Below, in pieces: positions 1 to 5,974 of a DNA stretch of 29,251 nt; position 1 is the stretch's first letter; every line of letters begins with the position of its first letter. Below the pieces are notes generated by a model. It worked only from the letters and a program-made list of their open reading frames with translations. It was not told the DNA's origin and did not search any database. Source of the DNA: a virus; IMG/VR virus record IMGVR_UViG_3300034356_001151, positions 1 to 29,251 of that record. One strand, 5' to 3'. The position numbers were made by a program, and so were the translations under genes.

Positions 1-270
1 CTCGACTTCAGAGCGTGTTCTGAAGTTGAATCGCCAGCTAACTAACCAATCGCCACCCTCACGCTGTTGCCATCGGCTAGTGCGTATTGGGCCGTAGATC
101 TCAATCTTGTCAGGGTCAAAGCCTTGCTCGATTAGGAACTCATCAAAGTTAGGTTGGTTGCCGGTAGTCGGTGGCGTTGTTGCCTCACCTAGTGTGCCGT
201 CAAACTCAACGGCTGGCCGCCAATCTTTCGGTGGTGTTACCTTTGGTGCTGGTTCCAAGTTATCTAGCAC
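1..270 (-). CDS. Partial protein, N-terminal region resembling actinophage metallophosphatase leader (3' end beyond window)
   Basis: This reading frame starts at GTG (268-270) and stays open to the window edge, giving 90 codons. AAGGAAAG nine bases upstream is a credible ribosome binding site, and the frame overlaps the preceding gene by 11 nt. The visible protein runs from a proline-rich start through DEFLIEQGFDPDKIEIYG and TSRWQQREGGDWLVSWRF. From memory, the pattern 'Gx(D/N)P..-(K/E)xE--G..R.S.WQ..-GG.WL.S.RF' is typical of the region before a calcineurin-like phosphoesterase domain in actinophage proteins. The catalytic part is not in the window, so that function is inferred. An alternative is a short stand-alone protein. 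An 8-bp perfect hairpin (5-12 with 19-26) lies inside the coding sequence. Confidence 0.6.
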   Translation of the reverse strand, partial: MLDNLEPAPKVTPPKDWRPAVEFDGTLGEATTPPTTGNQPNFDEFLIEQGFDPDKIEIYGPIRTSRWQQREGGDWLVSWRFNFRTRSEVE

Positions 271-481
271 AACTGCACTCTTTCCTTCTATGAGCAAGAA
301 TAGGTTTCTCGCTGATTGGGATTCCCCTAGCTGTTAGTTCTCTAGCTAGTGCTGGTGCTTTCCAAGACTCATTACTTACAGCATTGACAAGTATTACCTG
401 ATCCTTGCTGTCCAACGATTCCAAGATTGACCTTACCTTGCAGCTCGGTTTCCTCTGTGTCGGTGTCATTCCTTCTAGCAT
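260..481 (-). CDS. Small putative helix-turn-helix phage protein, 73 aa
   Basis: Translation gives a 73-residue basic protein. ATG at 481 is preceded by AAAGGGAG at good spacing; a second ATG at codon 5 lacks room for a ribosome binding site. The body reads as two or three helices (VRSILESLDSKDQVILVNAV, then ALARELTARGIPISEKPILAHRR) and ends in a cysteine pair, ECSC. A resolvase-like helix-turn-helix followed by 'HRR-ECxC' is a recurrent small phage protein type. I infer a DNA-binding role but cannot name a target. It overlaps the 107-aa gene upstream by 110 nt, unusually long for this genome, and the next gene by 11 nt. Confidence 0.65.
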   Translation of the reverse strand: MLEGMTPTQRKPSCKVRSILESLDSKDQVILVNAVSNESWKAPALARELTARGIPISEKPILAHRRKECSCAR

Positions 482-695
482 TGTTCTCCCTTTCAGTTTC
501 TCTTATCAAGTTTAGGGCTAAGTCCCCGATTTCTGGCTCAAGATAGTGCCACTCGACTTGCATGATTCTTTCTAATAATCTGGCAAGGTTGCGCCTGATT
601 GCTTCTAGGTCACTTGACCAAACCAGGTTCTCATCCTTTAGCAGGTTGATTGCCTCAAAGATTTCACGCTCATCAGCGTTTGTGAAGTGTGTCAT
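372..695 (-). CDS. Hypothetical helical protein, 107 aa
   Basis: ATG at 695 follows GAGGGATAAA, a clear ribosome binding site, so I prefer it to an upstream in-frame start at 758. The first 65 residues look like an acidic helical domain (EREIFEAINLLKD, LEAIRRNLARLLERI). The last 35 residues are low-complexity and polar and end in CQCCK; they overlap the next gene in another frame and may be under little selection. I do not recognise the family. It belongs to the run of small accessory genes at the left end. A 97-nt gap separates it from the upstream gene. Confidence 0.6.
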   Translation of the reverse strand: MTHFTNADEREIFEAINLLKDENLVWSSDLEAIRRNLARLLERIMQVEWHYLEPEIGDLALNLIRETERENNARRNDTDTEETELQGKVNLGIVGQQGSGNTCQCCK

Positions 696-794
696 TTTAT
701 CCCTCTTGTAAAAAAGGCTACAACTAAACTTTTCAGTTGCATCCTCTTGTATGCCCAATGAACTCGAACGATACGCCAGTTGATAGGTTGCCTC

Positions 795-1019
795 TCAGCT
801 CTGTGCTTTGCCAATGTCCCTCACCGCCTCAATGATTTCGACAACTCGCTCAAGAGTGTCAATGTCTATGGTGGTGCTTAGGACTGCATCCTTGTGTAGT
901 GAGTAGATCACTTGCTTGCTGAAATACTCAGCCATTTCTTTTGCACCTCGCTCGTATCCTTTAGCAAAGGCTCTTTCTCTGCCTCTGCGGATGCGTAAAG
1001 CCCAATCGAATCCGGTCAC
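795..1019 (-). CDS. Hypothetical small protein, 74 aa
   Basis: The frame starts at GTG (1017-1019), overlapping the stop of the 47-aa gene (GTGA), so translation is probably coupled. The protein opens with a basic stretch (ALRIRRGRERAFAKGYERGAKEMAEYF) followed by an amphipathic C-terminal helix (TLERVVEIIEAVRDI). The GYxxGxxxxxxxF pattern recurs in two neighbours (1141-1341 and 1344-1586), suggesting a small paralogous family. No function is recognised. Confidence 0.65.
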   Translation of the reverse strand: MTGFDWALRIRRGRERAFAKGYERGAKEMAEYFSKQVIYSLHKDAVLSTTIDIDTLERVVEIIEAVRDIGKAQS

Positions 1020-1159
1020 TTCTCTACCTCACCCAGGATTGCTTTAGCTCTAAACTCGATGTCTTTGGCTGTCTTGATAAGCTCAGCCAGCTCTTTGTTT
1101 ATCATCGCCAAGCGAGCCTCAAACTCAAGCAGCTTGATGTCTATTTCTTTTGGCCCCAT
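1016..1159 (-). CDS. Hypothetical coiled-coil mini-protein, 47 aa
   Basis: This 47-codon frame starts at ATG 1157-1159 and is preceded by AAAGGAAAACACA, a strong ribosome binding site embedded in the end of the upstream gene. It overlaps that gene by 19 nt and the next by 4 nt. The protein is almost entirely charged and helical (DIKLLEFEARLAMINKELAE, LIKTAKDIEFRAKAILGEVE), so a short coiled coil is likely. I cannot assign a function. The evidence is the start signal, the packing between neighbours and the amphipathic composition. Confidence 0.6.
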   Translation of the reverse strand: MGPKEIDIKLLEFEARLAMINKELAELIKTAKDIEFRAKAILGEVEK

Positions 1160-1341
1160 TGTGTTTTCCTTTCGGCTAGGTTTGCTTCCATGTCAATTCG
1201 GTACTGACCTTCTATTTCCTCAGCGATGTCTTGGACTGTGATGGCTACATTCTGCTCTTGGTGGATGCGGATAAAGTCAAGGACTGACTCTCTCTGGTAT
1301 CTAACGCCAGCCTTGAATCCCTCTGTGTAAAGTGTCTGCAT
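1141..1341 (-). CDS. Hypothetical small protein, 66 aa
   Basis: ATG at 1341 sits 2 nt after the stop of the 80-aa gene. The N-terminus (YTEGFKAGVRYQRESVLDFI) shares the G-x2-x-G-x5-E/x-V-hydrophobic pattern with the 74-aa and 80-aa neighbours. The C-terminus is acidic then basic (IAEEIEGQYRIDMEANLAERK). It overlaps the next gene by 19 nt, and its last codons contain that gene's ribosome binding site. No function is recognised. Confidence 0.65.
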   Translation of the reverse strand: MQTLYTEGFKAGVRYQRESVLDFIRIHQEQNVAITVQDIAEEIEGQYRIDMEANLAERKTQWGQKK

Positions 1342-1343
1342 GA

Positions 1344-1586
1344 TTACCTCGATGAGATGTTGTATTGAGGGTCAACATAGATTTCGATGTTGTCCACAAT
1401 CTCGATAACCCTAGCGATTGCTTTGGTCGGTGTTGGGTAGGCAGCCTTGATGAGTTGTAGCACCTCGTTTTTCATTAGCATCCTGCCCATGTAGATTCCG
1501 TCTGACTTGGCAACACCGAAGTTGTATTGGTGAGGCTGGAAGTCGGTTACTGCAAACTCAATCTCTTGAGGGTTATAGTTAGGCAT
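1344..1586 (-). CDS. Hypothetical small protein, 80 aa
   Basis: ATG at 1586 lies inside the end of the previous gene (8-nt overlap). The N-terminal third is polar and aromatic (NPQEIEFAVTDFQPHQYNFG). It is followed by a region patterned like its two downstream neighbours (GIYMGRMLMKNEVLQLI, then AIARVIEIVDNIEIYV). I infer a distant paralogue of those proteins. No catalytic motif is seen. Confidence 0.65.
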   Translation of the reverse strand: MPNYNPQEIEFAVTDFQPHQYNFGVAKSDGIYMGRMLMKNEVLQLIKAAYPTPTKAIARVIEIVDNIEIYVDPQYNISSR

Positions 1587-1761
1587 TTGCTCTCATTTCT
1601 TTATAGGTTGACTTGATGTGTTCTACTAGCTCGATGCGAGCTTTAGCCTCGTTGCGACTAACTGAGTCCATGCCAGGGATACCGGCTTGGAGCGTGAACT
1701 GGTTTTCAGTCCAGCGTTGAGCCTCGGCGATTATGCGTTCGGCTAGTTGTTGTTCGTTCAT
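1579..1761 (-). CDS. Hypothetical small protein, 60 aa
   Basis: ATG at 1759-1761 overlaps the stop of the upstream membrane peptide (ATGA), with AAAGGAAAGCAG immediately upstream as a good ribosome binding site. The product is helical and charged: EQQLAERIIAEAQRWTENQ at the start and ARIELVEHIKSTYKEMRA near the end. No family is recognised. The dense operon packing and clear start support it as a real gene. Confidence 0.65.
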   Translation of the reverse strand: MNEQQLAERIIAEAQRWTENQFTLQAGIPGMDSVSRNEAKARIELVEHIKSTYKEMRANA

Positions 1762-1919
1762 CTGCTTTCCTTTGTTAGCTCATTGATGATTATAAAAAAG
1801 GCAATCAGCATAGCTATTACGCCGATGCCGTAGCCGAGTCCGACATGGAACTCTTGGATTGTCCAGCTCACCCAAAGGATGACGGCAAGTGAGATGAAGT
1901 AAAGGTGGACTTTTAGCAT
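1758..1919 (-). CDS. Two-TM membrane peptide, 53 aa
   Basis: This 53-codon frame begins at ATG 1917-1919 after AAGGAAATAAAA, a strong ribosome binding site that overlaps the stop of the previous gene. Two hydrophobic segments are visible: residues about 5-20 (HLYFISLAVILWVSW) and about 30-47 (YGIGVIAMLIAFFIII), with a short loop between. The C-terminus is charged. The next membrane peptide upstream has a similar layout, so these may be a duplicated pair. Function is unknown; an inner-membrane role is inferred from composition only. Confidence 0.6.
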   Translation of the reverse strand: MLKVHLYFISLAVILWVSWTIQEFHVGLGYGIGVIAMLIAFFIIINELTKESR

Positions 1920-1929
1920 TTTTATTTCC

Positions 1930-2094
1930 TTACTTTGTTAGGTCGTTTACGAACGATTGAACTGTGATTAGGAAGGCAACCAAGACTCCGACTATGCCCA
2001 CGATCAGGCCGAGTGTGGAATCTATTAGCTGCACGATAAAGCTCGATAGCATGATGACTACGAGTGAGAGTGAGTAAACAAATAACTTAGCCAT
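1930..2094 (-). CDS. Two-TM membrane peptide, 54 aa
   Basis: ATG 2092-2094 overlaps the stop of the 51-aa gene (TGATG), indicating coupled translation. The peptide has two hydrophobic stretches: residues about 4-22 (LFVYSLSLVVIMLSSFIV) and 28-47 (LGLIVGIVGVLVAFLITV), separated by a short polar turn (QLIDST). It ends with a short polar tail that resembles the neighbouring 53-aa peptide (ends in LTK; the neighbour has NELTKESR). No specific function is recognised. Confidence 0.6.
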   Translation of the reverse strand: MAKLFVYSLSLVVIMLSSFIVQLIDSTLGLIVGIVGVLVAFLITVQSFVNDLTK

Positions 2095-2249
2095 CACTTC
2101 ACCTCGGTAACTGATGCGATGCCAATCCAGGGTCTACCAACTTTTAGCCAAGCAAGATCAGACTTAGCTTTCTTAGCAACTTGCTCAAGTGTTACTCCTC
2201 GAATAATTACAGATTGCCCTGATAAATAAGTTATTTTGTAATCTTTCAT
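2094..2249 (-). CDS. Hypothetical small protein, 51 aa
   Basis: ATG 2247-2249 immediately follows the stop of the 59-aa gene (TAA ATG). The product is MKDYKITYLSGQSVIIRGV followed by a lysine-rich helix (LEQVAKKAKSDLAWLKV) and ends EVK. The pattern, a small beta hairpin followed by a helix, could be a tiny alpha/beta fold. It lies between the 59-aa protein and the membrane peptides, with 1-nt overlap at its end. No function is recognised. Confidence 0.55.
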   Translation of the reverse strand: MKDYKITYLSGQSVIIRGVTLEQVAKKAKSDLAWLKVGRPWIGIASVTEVK

Positions 2250-2429
2250 TTATGCCATCCTTGCTTCTAGCTCGGTGTCAAATTCATCGGCTGTCGATGA
2301 GCTAGTTGCAACTGCATACCAGCCACCAACGTATCCTCTGACTTTGTAAATTACTGTGAGGTCTAAATTATTGTTGAGACTTTTTGCTGCTAAACCTGTC
2401 TGGGTAATGCAACGGATTTTCTTGTTCAT
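2250..2429 (-). CDS. First gene of the left mini-gene operon, hypothetical 59 aa
   Basis: I place the start at ATG 2427-2429 because AAAGGGAGTAACAAA precedes it; a longer in-frame version from 2477 would start inside the promoter region. The protein (KKIRCITQTGLAAKSLNNNL, then LTVIYKVRGYVGGWYAVATS) looks like a small beta-rich protein. It is first in the left operon, with the promoter and dyads at 2468-2515 just upstream. No family is recognised. Confidence 0.6.
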   Translation of the reverse strand: MNKKIRCITQTGLAAKSLNNNLDLTVIYKVRGYVGGWYAVATSSSTADEFDTELEARMA

Positions 2430-2467
2430 TTTGTTACTCCCTTTCTGACCTATCTGGTCATAAGTAG

Positions 2468-2515
2468 AGAATAGCACAGTTTTTGCCTTTTTCTGGCAAT
2501 TTTGCCAAATTTTGG
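2468..2515 (-). promoter_or_regulatory. Promoter with extended -10 and two overlapping dyads
   Basis: Read on the minus strand, TGC-TATTCT (2468-2476) is an extended -10 element about 40 nt upstream of the first mini-gene start. Upstream lie two overlapping inverted repeats: TGGCAA-2-TTGCCA (2494-2507) and CCAAA-1-TTTGG (2505-2515). No good -35 at 17 nt is visible; TTGCCA lies about 20 nt from the -10. The arrangement suggests an operator for a repressor or activator. The binding protein is unknown. Confidence 0.45.
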
Positions 2516-2542
2516 TAATTATCGGCGTGTCGGAATAAAGGG

Positions 2543-2938
2543 CTAGTTGAGGGTTTTGACGCTGATTGTGGCCCCAGGCTCGATGCCCTCGGCGTAGAGC
2601 TTCCTAGCTGAGATGCGGACTATTCGGGAGTCATCGGTTATGACTGTCCCTGTGAGGCTGTCACCGACTGCCCTAATAAGCTTGTCGAGATCAGGGGAAA
2701 CGCTGGGTAGTGGTCTAGTGACTGTCTTGGGCTTGGGCATATAGAAATTGACTACCAGCTCACAGGGGTCATCTATCAGAGTCCAGTTATCGGGTAGCGA
2801 TTCTGTTGCTGCCTCTGCGATTGCCTTACGCCAAGCCTTATGCTTCGAGCTGTTGACCTGGACGATTCTGCCCTGCATGATGGCGTGTGATCCTTGGCTG
2901 GCTGGGTTGCCGGTAACGCTAAAGCTTACCTCTGCCAT
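2543..2938 (-). CDS. rusA: RusA-family Holliday junction resolvase, 131 aa
   Basis: The protein matches the RusA family: a small beta-rich N-terminus (SFSVTGNPASQGSHA), a central region with FYMPKPKT, then SPDLDKLIRAVGDSLTG and VITDDSRIVRISARKLY. The aspartates in PDLDKL and TDDSR correspond to the conserved acidic metal-binding residues of RusA. It would cleave Holliday junctions or branched DNA made during replication and recombination. I chose ATG 2936-2938, preceded by GGGAAC; an in-frame TTG at 2956 is possible. It overlaps the 55-aa membrane peptide by 20 nt and is the last gene before the 2468-2515 promoter. Confidence 0.85.
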   Translation of the reverse strand: MAEVSFSVTGNPASQGSHAIMQGRIVQVNSSKHKAWRKAIAEAATESLPDNWTLIDDPCELVVNFYMPKPKTVTRPLPSVSPDLDKLIRAVGDSLTGTVITDDSRIVRISARKLYAEGIEPGATISVKTLN

Positions 2939-3086
2939 GTAGTTCCCATGCTCCAATTATGGCAGCAAGGGTGTAAAGAATACCGAAGGTTAGCCCCAAG
3001 CCACCTAGAACGCTTTTAGTTTGCGTAGAGAGGTTTATCAGTATGCCGGCGGTGATGGCTGGGACTAACCAACGGAGATTACTCAA
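2919..3086 (-). CDS. Two-TM membrane peptide, 55 aa
   Basis: Between the SSB-like gene and rusA lies a 55-codon frame that starts at TTG 3084-3086, overlapping the upstream stop (TTGA). The product has hydrophobic segments at residues about 6-20 (WLVPAITAGILINL) and 29-47 (GGLGLTFGILYTLAAIIGAW) and a polar end, HGRGKL. The ribosome binding site is poor, so translation would depend on coupling. The clean two-helix pattern filling the gap is the main support. No function is assigned. Confidence 0.45.
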   Translation of the reverse strand: MSNLRWLVPAITAGILINLSTQTKSVLGGLGLTFGILYTLAAIIGAWELHGRGKL

Positions 3087-3415
3087 AAGGGAAGTGATTC
3101 CCTGTGTGTCGGTTCAAAGATTTCCTTGATTGCCGTTAGTGGCTCTGCTGGAACTACCTTTGGGTTGTTGATGCTGACCTTGATTGACTGCTTGGCTTCG
3201 CCCTCTTTGTTAGTCCAGTTGTCTATCTCGGATGAGTAGAGTCCCTCGACCTGAAGGGTGTCACCGACCTCAAAGGTGGTTGGCTGTGCAAGCCAGACTG
3301 TGTAACGCTTGTTGATCGTTTCGCCAGCCTTGCTTTGGAATGATTCTGTTAGCTCGATGCCTTTGCCCTCGTAAAATACTCGGCTAATTGCACCCTTTAC
3401 TTTGATTATTGCCAT
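3083..3415 (-). CDS. OB-fold single-stranded DNA binding protein-like, 110 aa
   Basis: The start is ATG 3413-3415, preceded by AAAGGAAAC; the longer frame from 3457 adds only a basic non-conserved leader. The sequence alternates beta strands: VKGAISRVFYEGKGIELTES, RYTVWLAQPTTFEVGDTLQV, then a Ser/Lys-rich loop and KVSINNPKVV. This is the layout of the small OB-fold proteins that stand in for SSB in many actinophages. It lacks the long acidic tail of bacterial SSB. Its position next to DnaB and RusA supports a replication role. Confidence is moderate because OB folds diverge strongly. Confidence 0.6.
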   Translation of the reverse strand: MAIIKVKGAISRVFYEGKGIELTESFQSKAGETINKRYTVWLAQPTTFEVGDTLQVEGLYSSEIDNWTNKEGEAKQSIKVSINNPKVVPAEPLTAIKEIFEPTHRESLPF

Positions 3416-3446
3416 CTCTTGTTTCCTTTTCTCTTGTTGTTTTACT

Positions 3447-3722
3447 CTAGTGTTCACCTATGACATGGTTGGGGTTGGTGCAGTCAAGGTGTCCACAAGA
3501 CCTAGTGCCTGGCAAGACTGGCTTGCCGTCAAATAGTGGAATGGTAAGCGTGAGCTTGTCGAACTCACCCTGCCAAGGGATACACTTCTCGGATCCATAC
3601 TTGATGACGAGAGCTTGGTGCATCCGACAGGATTGGCACTTGAGGTCTTTACGCTTACGCTTTTGGGTGTTGACCTTCCAAGTAGAGCCACACCGACAGC
3701 ACAAAGCAACATTGTCATCCAC
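3447..3722 (-). CDS. Zinc-finger protein, possibly HNH-related, 91 aa
   Basis: The start is GTG 3720-3722, soon after the DnaB stop. Cysteines pair as CCRCGSTW, KCQSC and, near the end, SCGHLDCTNPNHVIG. The C-terminal part, GTRSCGHLDCTNPNHV, resembles the end of small phage HNH-type or zinc-binding proteins ('C.n..CvNP.HL'). A basic linker (QKRKRKDLK) follows the first pair. I infer a zinc-binding, nucleic-acid-binding protein, possibly a nicking-type HNH remnant. A competing frame at 3458-3763 is rejected because it lacks such structure. Confidence 0.65.
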   Translation of the reverse strand: MDDNVALCCRCGSTWKVNTQKRKRKDLKCQSCRMHQALVIKYGSEKCIPWQGEFDKLTLTIPLFDGKPVLPGTRSCGHLDCTNPNHVIGEH

Positions 3723-3731
3723 GCCATAATC

Positions 3732-4961
3732 TTAGCCGACCACTCTGGAAAGATGTCCCTCAAACCTCAGAGCGACTTCACCGAGTCCACCATGTCGGTT
3801 CTTGGCTACCTTCATTATCATCTGGCTCTTTTGCCACTCAAACTGATCCTCGTCAACTGACTTGCGATGAAGCAAGATAACAGCATCGGCATCTTGCTCG
3901 ATACCACCTGAATCTCTTAGGTCAGCCATGTCAGGTTCAGAATCTCTGCGCTGCTCAGGGCCTCGGTTGAGCTGGGCTAATGCGATGACCGGCACATTCA
4001 AATCTCTAGCTAGGTTCTTGAGTCCGATTGAGATGTCAGTAATCATCTCGTAACGCTTTCGTCCTTTTTCGGTGTCTTGTATCAAACCGAGATAGTCAAC
4101 AACAATAGCCTCTAGTCCGTTGTTACCCTTGACGCTGTTTGCCAAGGCTCGTATCTGCATTAGGTTCTGACCTGACTTGTCATGGATGGCGAGCTGGTGG
4201 GATTGAATGTCTTGTCTGACCCTGGCAATCTTTACCCAATCGTGATCCCTGATAGTTCCCTTCTCAATGTTGCCGATGTAGACCTCAGCTTCCATGCTGA
4301 TGATGCGGTTGTAAAGTTCACTCTTGCCCATCTCAAGGCTGTGAAAAGATACAGGGCCAGTCTTAGATAGTTCCCAAGCAATCTGCAAGCCAACGATTGT
4401 CTTACCAACACCAGGTCTTGCACCAATGATGTATAAAGCACCTGGTCGGAATCCTGCGATGATGTCGTTGAGTAGAGGCCAAGGGCTTTCAGGGTAATGC
4501 TTTGGTTTGTCTATCTCATCAAGGTAAGGGATTAGCTCATCAGCAACATAGCTCGGCTTGACTGCTGAGTTACGATCTATGAGGTTGTCAATTTCTTTTT
4601 TAGCTGTGTCAAAGACTGTGGCTAAGTCCTCATGCTGAGCCTTGCTGTGAATCATTGTGCCGGCAACAGCTAGTCTGCGCCTTGTGGCTTCCTCGATTAC
4701 CTTGCTGGCGTAGAACTTGACAGAGGCAGCGGTTGGGGTTGCTGTGACTACATCGTGCAGGTAGCTTGCTAGTTTTGGTAGAGCTGCACCCACAGTCATA
4801 ACATCTATTGGCTGGCGATTAGCCTTCATCTCCAGAATGGTTTTGTAAATGCGCTCATTCTGTATGTCATCAAAGTCGCTGGGTGCGAGTGTCAGTTCCT
4901 CAAGTGCCTTGCCGTTGGTCAGCAAGACCGAACCGATTACTGATTGCTCGAACTGTGTCAT
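3732..4961 (-). CDS. dnaB: Replicative DNA helicase, DnaB family, 409 aa
   Basis: The N-terminal domain (residues 1-130) begins TQFEQSVIGSVLLTNGKAL, as in DnaB. The RecA-like C-terminal domain carries Walker A GARPGVGKT (180-188), the FHSLEMGKSEL segment (about 206-216) and Walker B AIVVDYLGLI (285-294, Asp289). It also has the sensor-like ALAQLNRGPEQR and DLRDSGGIEQDADAVI motifs, characteristic of DnaB and DnaC-type helicases. It would unwind DNA at the phage replication fork as a hexamer. Its ATG overlaps the stop of the upstream initiator-like gene (ATGA). Length is slightly under the bacterial norm. No primase gene is visible, so host primase is presumably used. Confidence 0.95.
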   Translation of the reverse strand: MTQFEQSVIGSVLLTNGKALEELTLAPSDFDDIQNERIYKTILEMKANRQPIDVMTVGAALPKLASYLHDVVTATPTAASVKFYASKVIEEATRRRLAVAGTMIHSKAQHEDLATVFDTAKKEIDNLIDRNSAVKPSYVADELIPYLDEIDKPKHYPESPWPLLNDIIAGFRPGALYIIGARPGVGKTIVGLQIAWELSKTGPVSFHSLEMGKSELYNRIISMEAEVYIGNIEKGTIRDHDWVKIARVRQDIQSHQLAIHDKSGQNLMQIRALANSVKGNNGLEAIVVDYLGLIQDTEKGRKRYEMITDISIGLKNLARDLNVPVIALAQLNRGPEQRRDSEPDMADLRDSGGIEQDADAVILLHRKSVDEDQFEWQKSQMIMKVAKNRHGGLGEVALRFEGHLSRVVG

Positions 4962-5641
4962 TTGATTCTCCCTACAAAAAGCTTAGGTAGCGGCTTGTTT
5001 TTATCCTCTGGTTTGATTCCTTGATAGTCCATAGCGTTTATTAGCCAGTTACGATAGCTGGCATCCCAATCCTTTCGAGCCTCGTCTTTGGATTGGTAAT
5101 AGTTTATGAACTTCTCTAGCTCTTTCTGGTGATTGAGTCCTTTGTATTTCATTTGATAATCGTCAATGATTTTTTGTGTTGGTTTCCAATCATCAGAGAT
5201 TTTGCTTGCTCGCCTCTCTCTTTGTTTTTCTTTAGATTTAGTCTTATCTAAGTAATTAGTATTCTTAATGTCCGTTGGCTGTTCCATAGTGGAATCATCC
5301 TCGCTGGAGCCATCCGCTACGGAATCAACCTGCTCTGGCTCGTCAGGGTTCAAGATGTGAAACGATGTCGGGCCAAACTGTCCGTTGTCTTTCTTAGTTC
5401 GTTCAGTCCTAAGCCAGCCCTTGTTGGTCAGTATCTTGATTGCCTCGTTGATGGCATACCTACCTAGAGTTGTCTGCCGCTCAATCTGCCCATAGGTCAG
5501 CTCGTAGCCTTCCTTGTGGCTCATAAGGTAAGCGAGCAACCTAAAGGCGTTAGGGCTTATCTCTGGATCTCTAATAGCACTATTAGGAACCTGAGCAAAG
5601 GGTTGTGAGTCATGCCGATAGATTTTGTAAACGCCACTCAT
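4958..5641 (-). CDS. Replication initiator-like winged-helix protein, 227 aa
   Basis: Residues about 20-90 form a winged helix-turn-helix: FRLLAYLMSHKEGYELTYGQ, then TTLGRYAINEAIKILTNKGW and LRTERTKKDNGQFGPTSF. A long acidic and then basic linker follows (residues 100-150, with KSKEKQRERR). The C-terminus (WDASYRNWLINAMDYQG) resembles the DnaD/DnaB-type tail 'W...f.nWl' of phage initiators. Placement directly upstream of DnaB, with a 4-nt overlap at each end, supports a role in loading the helicase. The origin is not identified; AT-rich sequence within the linker-coding region (near 5160-5280) or the structured region upstream are candidates. Confidence 0.75.
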   Translation of the reverse strand: MSGVYKIYRHDSQPFAQVPNSAIRDPEISPNAFRLLAYLMSHKEGYELTYGQIERQTTLGRYAINEAIKILTNKGWLRTERTKKDNGQFGPTSFHILNPDEPEQVDSVADGSSEDDSTMEQPTDIKNTNYLDKTKSKEKQRERRASKISDDWKPTQKIIDDYQMKYKGLNHQKELEKFINYYQSKDEARKDWDASYRNWLINAMDYQGIKPEDKNKPLPKLFVGRIK

Positions 5642-5835
5642 GCGACACTCGCTCGGTCAAGCATGACCATCATCACAGTCGGTGAGATTACTTTTGACTC
5701 GAAGGCTTCCTTGACGAGCATTGCCCAGTCACCGGCATCGAGTCCGTAGGCTTTGTAATCCATCTCAGCCATAAAGATGTTGTTTGCGTAGTAAGGCAGA
5801 ATCTCTGCCAATGATTTATTTGTCCAGTTAAACAC
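5638..5835 (-). CDS. Hypothetical small protein, 65 aa
   Basis: GTG 5833-5835 is preceded by a perfect AGGAGG (5844-5849) at 8 nt, the best ribosome binding site in this region. The protein is acidic and helical (LAEILPYYANNIFMAEMDY, WAMLVKEAFESKVISPTVM). It opens the replication operon: its stop overlaps the initiator-like ATG. No family is recognised. The strong start signal suggests high translation, perhaps coupling expression of the downstream initiator. Confidence 0.7.
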   Translation of the reverse strand: MFNWTNKSLAEILPYYANNIFMAEMDYKAYGLDAGDWAMLVKEAFESKVISPTVMMVMLDRASVA

Positions 5836-5857
5836 TAAATGTGCCTCCTAAATTAGG

Positions 5858-5940
5858 GTTGGCACACTACACTTAGTAATGATGCCAACAGCTTGGTTGT
5901 TGGTATCCACGCCGTCTAGGGGTTCCGATCTCTAGGCGGC
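5858..5940. other. Structured intergenic element with competing hairpins
   Basis: The 139-nt gap between the HNH gene and the replication operon holds three complementary segments and one strong hairpin. GTTGGCA (5858-5864) can pair with TGCCAAC (5883-5889). The overlapping segment TGCCAACA (5883-5890) can instead pair with TGTTGGTA (5898-5905), so the two are mutually exclusive. A separate 9-bp stem pairs GCCGTCTAG (5911-5919) with CTAGGCGGC (5932-5940). The non-Watson-Crick positions are G-U on the plus strand and A-C on the minus strand. This could be a leader RNA, a plus-strand RNA, or part of a replication origin. I could not fold it as a tRNA. Confidence 0.45.
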
Positions 5941-5974
5941 ATTTCTTATTCTGTTATGTCTTTACAGTAGCACC

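Noticed and set aside
5-26. Perfect 8-bp hairpin (ACTTCAGA/TCTGAAGT) at the left end
   Set aside because: It lies within a coding sequence with no T-run; probably chance or codon-driven, so not called as a terminator or end structure.
710-739. Hairpin CAACT/AGTTG followed by six T on the minus strand
   Set aside because: Only five pairs and AT-rich, with five bases between stem and T-run; too weak to call a terminator.
696-794. Small ORF in the gap upstream of the 107-aa gene
   Set aside because: The open frame has no start codon with a ribosome binding site and is a continuation after the upstream stop.
3458-3763. 101-aa minus-strand frame overlapping the zinc-finger gene
   Set aside because: It shares the same DNA in another frame, has no recognisable pattern, and starts inside the DnaB gene; the 91-aa frame has conserved cysteine pairs.
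5881-5945. Possible tRNA (GGTTCCGATC resembles a T-loop)
   Set aside because: No acceptor stem, anticodon arm or correct TTCNANN loop could be arranged on either strand.
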